From the NCBI RefSeq assembly GCF_000760695.4, contig NZ_JHEG04000001.1, forward strand, positions 3,444,452 to 3,508,451: a stretch of DNA of 64,000 nucleotides, given 5' to 3'. Origin of the DNA: Tolypothrix bouteillei VB521301 (GTDB lineage: Bacteria > Cyanobacteriota > Cyanobacteriia > Cyanobacteriales > Nostocaceae). The position numbers were made by a program, and so were the translations under genes. The notes beneath the pieces were generated by a model. The model worked only from the letters and a program-made list of their open reading frames with translations, ran no database searches and had not been told where the DNA came from. Positions 59,456 through 64,000 of this stretch are shown piece after piece (the stretch's first letter is position 1; every line of letters begins with the position of its first letter).

Positions 59456-59704
59456 CTAATTCAGTGTTGTTGAATCCAAACCCAGTGCTGCATAACTGCT
59501 TTTTAATTGATTCCAGAGAGCTTCAATTTGCTCGTAAGATTCTTCTGGAGAAAGCTTTCCAAGAGTTTGTAGGTTGGAGATATAACTGACTCTTGTTGCA
59601 AATTCTTGTAAGTTGGCGTTGAATAATAACGCTGAGGGATGAAACTGACCGCGATATGTTCGTTTCTGATACAGAAAATTATCCTTGTCTGCGTGTTCTA
59701 ACAT
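59456..59704 (-). CDS. Conserved small cyanobacterial protein, unknown function
   Basis: 82 residues, soluble, helical C-terminal half. The start segment DKDNFLYQKRTYRGQF and the following LQEFATRVSYISNLQTLGKLSPEESYEQIEALW fit a small family I have seen conserved in cyanobacteria (possibly DUF7219; not verified). AGAGGTGG before the ATG is a good ribosome binding site. The gene stands alone. Confidence 0.7.
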   Translation of the reverse strand: MLEHADKDNFLYQKRTYRGQFHPSALLFNANLQEFATRVSYISNLQTLGKLSPEESYEQIEALWNQLKSSYAALGLDSTTLN

Positions 59705-59874
59705 AACCCACCTCTTAAATAAACGATACTATTGAGAAAACTGAGCTTGCGAATTTGCTGTTTCATCTTTTGCCTCTTGAACACAGAGTTTTATTGCCCT
59801 ACTTCCTTTTTATGTTATCTAAATGATAAAAGCAAATATTATTATTTCTGAATTTAATAAATAAAAGTGATTGA

Positions 59875-60444
59875 ATGAATTCTATTGAAATTGTTGCTGC
59901 TATCCTAGGTTTAGTGAGCGTTTGGCTAACTGTTAAAGAAAATATCTGGTGCTGGCCTGCGGGTATAGTGATGGTGTTTTTATACATCTTTATTTTTTAT
60001 GAAGCCCGTTTGTATTCAGATGCCATCTTGCAAGTTATTTATGTTTTTCTACAAATCTACGGCTGGTATGTGTGGTTGCATGGCGGTCAGGATCGTGGCG
60101 AACTTCGGGTCAGCCGCATCAAACAGGTACAGGCAATAATTTGGAGTGGAGTTGCGATCGCCGGTACGTTCTCTCTTGGTTTTGTCATGCATCGTTATAC
60201 AAATGCTGCTTTACCTTATCCAGATGCAGCTATTACTGTGATGAGTCTGATTGCTCAGTGGTTGATGGCAAAGAAAATTTTGGAGTGCTGGCTGATTTGG
60301 ATTGCAGTGGATATATTAGCAGTTGGCGTCTACGCAGCTAAGGAACTCTATCCAACAACAGGGCTTTATGCTGTGTTTCTCGTTTTGGCGGTACTGGGGT
60401 ATTTGACATGGAAAAAGGCTTGCAAAAAACAGGTACTGGGATGA
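59875..60444 (+). CDS. pnuC: Nicotinamide riboside/mononucleotide transporter PnuC
   Basis: 189 residues with about seven hydrophobic segments. The family signatures are present: ENIWCWPAGIV near the start of the protein, LQVIYVFLQIYGWYVW in the middle, and the C-terminal ECWLIWIAVDILAVGVY. PnuC proteins take up nicotinamide riboside by facilitated diffusion, trapped by phosphorylation. The next gene encodes an NadR-like bifunctional enzyme that would do this trapping and overlaps it by 37 bases, so the pair forms an NAD-salvage operon. Confidence 0.94.
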   Translation: MNSIEIVAAILGLVSVWLTVKENIWCWPAGIVMVFLYIFIFYEARLYSDAILQVIYVFLQIYGWYVWLHGGQDRGELRVSRIKQVQAIIWSGVAIAGTFSLGFVMHRYTNAALPYPDAAITVMSLIAQWLMAKKILECWLIWIAVDILAVGVYAAKELYPTTGLYAVFLVLAVLGYLTWKKACKKQVLG

Positions 60445-61397
60445 TACTGGGTAAGTTTATGCCTCCTCATTTAGGACACCAGTATCTCGTTGATTTTGCC
60501 CGAAACTACGTTGACCGCCTGACAGTTCTTGTCTGTTCTATTCAATCTGAACCAATTCCCGGAGACCTTCGCTACTGTTGGATGCGAGAAATGTTTCCGA
60601 ACGTGGAGGTCGTGCATGTAACTGATGAAAATCCCCAAGAACCAAAGGAGCATCCTAATTTTTGGCAAATCTGGTACGACACCATTCGCAACGTACTACC
60701 CACCGGACCGGATTATGTCTTTGCTTCAGAAGATTACGGCTGGAAACTGGCAGAAATTCTTGGGGCGACTTACATACCCGTAGACCATCCGCGCAGCACG
60801 GTCAATATCTCTGGAACTAAAGTTCGACAAGATCCGCTCCGTTATTGGAATTACATCCCACCCTGCGTTCGCCCGTATTTCGTTCGCCGCATCTGCATTT
60901 TTGGTCCCGAATCTACAGGTAAATCGACTTTAGCGCAAAACTTAGCTTCTCACTACAATACTGTTTGCGTCAGCGAGTATGCTCGTGGATTGCTTGATTT
61001 TAAGGGAGGCTGGTGCGATTTTGAGGATATTCCCAAAATTGCCAGAGGTCAAATGGCTTCAGAAGATGCTTTAGCCCGACAAGCAAATGGTCTTCTTGTT
61101 TGCGATACAGATTTGATAACTACAACTATTTGGAGTGATGTTTTGTTTGGGGAGTGTCCTCAGTGGATTCATGATGAGGCAAATCGGAGACAGTACGATC
61201 TCTATTTGTTGTTGGATGTTGATGTTCCTTGGGTTGACGATCGCCAAAGGTTTTTACCTCACCTTAGAGAAGAGTTTCGCGATCGCTGTATTCAAGCGTT
61301 AGAATCTAGGGGCAGGCGTTTTGTTGTCATTAGAGGGAGTTGGGAAGAACGCTTTGAATTAAGTGTTGCTGCTGTGGATGGGATATTAGCAGCTTGA
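60408..61397 (+). CDS. nadR: NadR-like NMN adenylyltransferase / ribosylnicotinamide kinase
   Basis: N-terminal nucleotidyltransferase (about residues 10-160) with GKFMPPHLGH (the HxGH-type motif) and the later SGTKVRQDP (ISSTxxR-like) segment; C-terminal P-loop kinase (about 165-325) with Walker A GPESTGKST and VSEYARG. It would convert nicotinamide riboside to NMN and NAD. The N-terminal DNA-binding domain of enterobacterial NadR is missing, so it is enzymatic only. Start uncertain: ATG at 60408 (329 residues) preserves the first strand TGMILGKF; an ATG at 60441 overlapping the pnuC stop as ATGA would remove 11 residues. Confidence 0.92.
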   Translation: MEKGLQKTGTGMILGKFMPPHLGHQYLVDFARNYVDRLTVLVCSIQSEPIPGDLRYCWMREMFPNVEVVHVTDENPQEPKEHPNFWQIWYDTIRNVLPTGPDYVFASEDYGWKLAEILGATYIPVDHPRSTVNISGTKVRQDPLRYWNYIPPCVRPYFVRRICIFGPESTGKSTLAQNLASHYNTVCVSEYARGLLDFKGGWCDFEDIPKIARGQMASEDALARQANGLLVCDTDLITTTIWSDVLFGECPQWIHDEANRRQYDLYLLLDVDVPWVDDRQRFLPHLREEFRDRCIQALESRGRRFVVIRGSWEERFELSVAAVDGILAA

Positions 61398-61466
61398 TAC
61401 TGCCTATCCCACATGAAACTCAAAACTGTTAGTATGTTAAAGTTGCTGCTCAATTCCTTGCTGTAA

Positions 61467-61931
61467 ATGATTTTACCACTTGATGAAGCGCTTTCTAGAG
61501 AAATAGCCCAAAGCATAAAAAGCAAGGCGAAGACTCCGTTTGATAATGCTTACAAAGCAGCCTTGGCGACTGAGGGAGCAACTTACGTCCAGGGTTTTCT
61601 GGCTTTTGCTGGCAGACCTTACAAACCTATCGAACACGCTTGGATTGAAGTGGGCGATCGCATTATTGACCCTACATTACCCTATCTCAAGCAAGATCCT
61701 CAAGGGCTTTTGTACTACCCAGCACAGCGAATCAGCGTCAAAAAATTGAAAGCGATTATAGAAGAATCGAAAGAAGATTATCCAGAAGACGATCCTTTAC
61801 CCATCTATGGCGATCCCCCATACGACTATTATGGGGATGTGATGCTAGGTGGTAAAGATTACTTAGCGGCTTTTCAGGCGGCTGAGGCGAAGTGCAAAGA
61901 ACTGAACCAGCGTAAAGCGGAGAGTAATTGA
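61467..61931 (+). CDS. Conserved protein of unknown function
   Basis: 154 residues, soluble. The middle holds VQGFLAFAGRPYKPIEHAWIEVGDRIIDPTLP, where HAWIE and DPT recall the His and Asp spacing of transglutaminase/papain-like folds, but a matching Cys is not apparent, so catalysis is doubtful. The C-terminal part is acidic, with a Tyr/Asp/Pro-rich stretch (YGDPPYDYYGD). It lies 69 bases after the nadR-like gene in the same direction and may be read through from it. The family is not recognised. Confidence 0.65.
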   Translation: MILPLDEALSREIAQSIKSKAKTPFDNAYKAALATEGATYVQGFLAFAGRPYKPIEHAWIEVGDRIIDPTLPYLKQDPQGLLYYPAQRISVKKLKAIIEESKEDYPEDDPLPIYGDPPYDYYGDVMLGGKDYLAAFQAAEAKCKELNQRKAESN

Positions 61932-61941
61932 ATTTTGCTCG

Positions 61942-61971
61942 AGCTGTAGTTGAAATGCACGGGCTACAGCC
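61942..61971. terminator. Hairpin between convergent genes
   Basis: GCTGTAG (61942-61948) pairs with CTACAGC (61963-61969), and GGGCTACAGCCC (61960-61971) is itself a palindrome. It sits between the genes ending at 61931 and 61998. No strong T-tract, so it could also be a dispersed repeat. Confidence 0.4.
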
Positions 61972-61997
61972 CTACTACAAACTTAGTATAATTTGTC

Positions 61998-62522
61998 CTA
62001 GTCAATGGTTGGGTTCCATTTGACAAGTTCTCCCAAGCCTTGCTTTGCAGCCCACATGGAAATTAAATTGATTTTTTTCTGATGCAGAACTTCATTCATC
62101 TTGCTTGCAAACTCGCGTCCGAGCAAATCCCACAGTTCTCCTAACTGGGGGACATTATCATAATACGGAGCGATGGAATCGCGAGATTTTTGAGTTATGT
62201 AGTAATACTGCTTTTGCTTGGCGCATTCTACTTCTACAGCCGTTTCAAAATCCAGTCGTGATTTGCGCGATTCTTGCAAAACTTTGGAATCGACAGGACA
62301 GATTTTTACGATTCCTTCTAAATAAGAAATAAAATCTTTGGCTTTAGCTCCGTTAAATTCACTCAGGACAAGATGAATTTTACCTATACCGATTTTTGTC
62401 ATGTAGCATTCAATTACATGACTGTTGATTAAATACCAAATAATTTCCACTTCTTCAACAATAGGGCTGCGATTGAGTATCCACTCTAAAGCAACATCCG
62501 CATCAAGTAAAACCTGTAGCAT
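61998..62522 (-). CDS. PIN-domain protein (ribonuclease-like, VapC-type fold)
   Basis: The first strand LLDADVALEWILNRSP and the third-motif region LDFETAVEVECAKQ...YYITQKSRD match the acidic residues of PIN nucleases (Asp in LLDAD, Asp/Glu in DFETA and a final Asp). The C-terminal 50 residues are an extension beyond the usual 130-residue domain. PIN domains cleave RNA, often as toxins. I start at the ATG at 62522, behind a G/A-rich sequence (AAGGGGGGAGGG); an ATG at 62537 would add MKGGG. It follows the 76-residue gene within the repeat-containing gap and is probably in one operon with it and the patatin gene. Confidence 0.7.
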   Translation of the reverse strand: MLQVLLDADVALEWILNRSPIVEEVEIIWYLINSHVIECYMTKIGIGKIHLVLSEFNGAKAKDFISYLEGIVKICPVDSKVLQESRKSRLDFETAVEVECAKQKQYYYITQKSRDSIAPYYDNVPQLGELWDLLGREFASKMNEVLHQKKINLISMWAAKQGLGELVKWNPTID

Positions 62523-62534
62523 CCCTCCCCCCTT

Positions 62535-62572
62535 CATAATTCATAATTCATAATTCATAATTTCTTCTAATT
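62535..62572. repeat. Heptamer repeat (ATAATTC units) spanning a gene end
   Basis: About five ATAATTC heptamers, the complement of the GAATTAT units seen at 12519 and 22157. The array encodes the last residues and stop codon of the 76-residue gene on the minus strand. Confidence 0.8.
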
Positions 62573-62771
62573 TTGTTTCTGTTCCAAATTCTTTCCGCCA
62601 ATCTTCTAAGGATTCTTGGGAAGCACTGGGTTCTCCTTTGACAGTGGAAGGTTCTGTAAAATACTCATAAATTCCTTCATAAGTATTTTCTATACTATAC
62701 AAACCGGGATTGACTTCTTTTACCTTCAATCTATGGTTTGGTAAGGGTTGAATTCCACTTGGATCGATCAT
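62541..62771 (-). CDS. Small protein upstream of PIN gene, unknown function
   Basis: 76 residues, acidic, with the beta-type start PNHRLKVKEVNPGLYSIENTYEGIYEYF and a Ser/Glu-rich helical second half (SQESLEDWRKEFGTE). An AGGAG ribosome binding site precedes the ATG, and the upstream patatin gene ends only 8 bases before the start codon. Its position before a PIN-domain gene recalls antitoxin-toxin order, but there is no recognisable DNA-binding motif. The C-terminal MNYEL is encoded by the heptamer repeat. Confidence 0.6.
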   Translation of the reverse strand: MIDPSGIQPLPNHRLKVKEVNPGLYSIENTYEGIYEYFTEPSTVKGEPSASQESLEDWRKEFGTETKLEEIMNYEL

Positions 62772-62779
62772 GTTGTCTC

Positions 62780-64000
62780 CTACTTTAACGTTCCTGAGAG
62801 TATACTCGCTCCCACCATCATAGTTTGATAAATCTGAGTTAGCATATCTTGTGAATTGAGAACTTCCTGGATGTCTGTAACGGTATCAAGAGCCAGAATT
62901 CCGATGAGATCGTAACTATCAATAATTTTCTGATAATTGATAGGTTCTAATGGAAGAAAATTTTCCAAGTCTTCTTCTCTATTTTCTGTAATTGTTTTCC
63001 AATGGAATATCGGTACGGTTGCTATCGTTTTTCTATCTTTTGGAATTTTGTTGACTTGAGGTTTTGTCATGTTCCATACAGAAGGTTCTTGCTTTAAGTT
63101 GTTAGCATCGAGTAAAAAAAACTTTCGCTCTCTCCACGATTCTCCCCAAGCACCTTTGTTATCCACGTTTATTTGCCAATCTACATCTGGATCTTCATCC
63201 ATATTGTATTGATATGCGATCGCAAATCTATTTTCCTCTTTTGGTAGTAGGATATACGAACGGCAATTCCTGAGATTTGTGGTTTCTTCTATTTCTCTCA
63301 CAATTGTCTTGAGAGTCGGTTTAACCAAATAAGGCGGAGCGTGTAAAGCTTGCAACTGCTCGATAGTATTTGTTGCTTTTTGCCATTGAGGTAAATTTAA
63401 CGCTAGAAAACTAGCTGTTGCACCATACCCTCTATAAAAAAGATTTTCTCTTAATTCTACATCGATAGAAAAATCAAGAGTTTTGATGTTAGCTGGTAAG
63501 GGAACGCGAACATGGTAAACTTTGTCTGTAACAGACCTCAGTAAATCGTCGCTTGAATTTATTATAGTCGATAATATGTCAGCGCAAAACTGACCAAATT
63601 CATATTTCTGCTGGGTCTGAAGGGATTTTGAATTTTCTTGATTGTATAAATCAAAGGCAATAACTGGCTTGGAATTTTTCCTTTGCTCCTCTTGAAAGAG
63701 AAAGACTGGCAAATTACTACTCAAACCTCCATCTACCAAAACGCGATCGTCGTCTGCGATTGGAGTAAAAACAAAGGGATAGCTCACAGATGCTCTAACA
63801 GCTTTGATTGCAGAATAATTTAAGGCTTCCTCCCCCGATCCTTGAGGATAGATAACCGCTTGGTGATTTTTCACATCTGAAGCTACTATTTTTAGAGGAA
63901 AACATCCCAGTTCTTTAAGATTTTGAAAAGTAATATCTGTTGCATTTTTGAGTTTTTCTTTCAAAGAAGATTCGCTATTCTCTACTTTTGGACTGTTTTG
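62780..64000 (-). CDS. Patatin-like phospholipase with GAF-like C-terminal domain (5' end outside window)
   Basis: The visible 406 codons begin inside a patatin-like lipase domain. The second half of that domain is present: FPLKIVASDVKN, AVRASVSYPFVFTPI and the catalytic-Asp motif DGGLSSNLPVF. The nucleophile Ser motif (GxSxG) would lie upstream, beyond position 64000, and the frame is open to the edge, so the gene is cut by the window rather than broken. After about residue 220 a second domain resembles GAF (TLKTIVREIEETTNLRNCRSYILLP, GAWGESWRERK, DLIGILALDT). A lipase joined to a sensor-like domain suggests ligand-regulated membrane lipid hydrolysis. It starts a tight operon with the 76-residue and PIN genes. 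Confidence 0.8.
   Translation of the reverse strand, partial: QNSPKVENSESSLKEKLKNATDITFQNLKELGCFPLKIVASDVKNHQAVIYPQGSGEEALNYSAIKAVRASVSYPFVFTPIADDDRVLVDGGLSSNLPVFLFQEEQRKNSKPVIAFDLYNQENSKSLQTQQKYEFGQFCADILSTIINSSDDLLRSVTDKVYHVRVPLPANIKTLDFSIDVELRENLFYRGYGATASFLALNLPQWQKATNTIEQLQALHAPPYLVKPTLKTIVREIEETTNLRNCRSYILLPKEENRFAIAYQYNMDEDPDVDWQINVDNKGAWGESWRERKFFLLDANNLKQEPSVWNMTKPQVNKIPKDRKTIATVPIFHWKTITENREEDLENFLPLEPINYQKIIDSYDLIGILALDTVTDIQEVLNSQDMLTQIYQTMMVGASILSGTLK

Overview
The window is cyanobacterial, most likely chromosome of a filamentous, heterocyst-type strain (Nostocales-like; genus not resolved). The evidence is a phycobilisome-degradation protein (NblA), cyanobacterial phytoene synthase and desaturase, the RuBisCO assembly chaperone Raf1, frequent GCGATCGC (HIP1) octamers, a Kdp operon with a stand-alone KdpD sensor module, and many short tandem heptamer repeats (STRR type). 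No rRNA, CRISPR array or intact transposase was seen. There is one tRNA, tRNA-Ser(GCU).

Layout. 1-3.1 kb: crtP-crtB, overlapping, first steps of carotenoid synthesis. 3.1-8.3 kb: tRNA-Ser, an amino-acid-type ABC transporter binding lipoprotein, an outer-membrane-like barrel protein, raf1, and a receiver-GAF protein. 9.3-11 kb: ABC-F ATPase. 11.3-20.6 kb: a MITE-like element, a membrane pentapeptide-repeat protein, and a signalling stretch with two Ser/Thr kinases, an ABC1/UbiB-type kinase and a PP2C phosphatase, plus nblA. 21-28.4 kb (minus strand): kdpA-kdpB-kdpC-kdpD(N-terminal part) followed by anmK, with heptamer repeats in most of the gaps.

29.6-53.9 kb is the most distinctive region: three consecutive co-oriented giant genes (1523, about 3080 and about 3204 residues) whose products share an RTX-type calcium-binding C-terminus and the Calx-beta domains before it but carry different central modules (cadherin-like plus lamin-tail; beta-helix plus 21 Calx-beta-like units; FG-GAP propeller plus cadherin-like plus two DNRLRE modules). 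The second and third also share an N-terminal DUF4347 domain with a conserved His/Cys pair, and a duplicated upstream leader containing a palindrome and a hairpin. They look like surface or secreted type I secretion substrates; no secretion apparatus is in the window.

54-58 kb is an accessory stretch of small unknown genes and dispersed repeats: a 490-residue internally duplicated protein, a 136-residue protein, a lone XRE regulator and a 111-residue protein. 58-64 kb holds a glutathione S-transferase, a pnuC-nadR NAD-salvage pair, and a minus-strand operon of a patatin-like phospholipase with a GAF-like tail (cut by the window edge), a 76-residue protein and a PIN-domain protein.

All family calls are from reading motifs by eye; no database search was run. 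Start codons were adjusted where the ribosome binding site, family length or repeat content argued for it.
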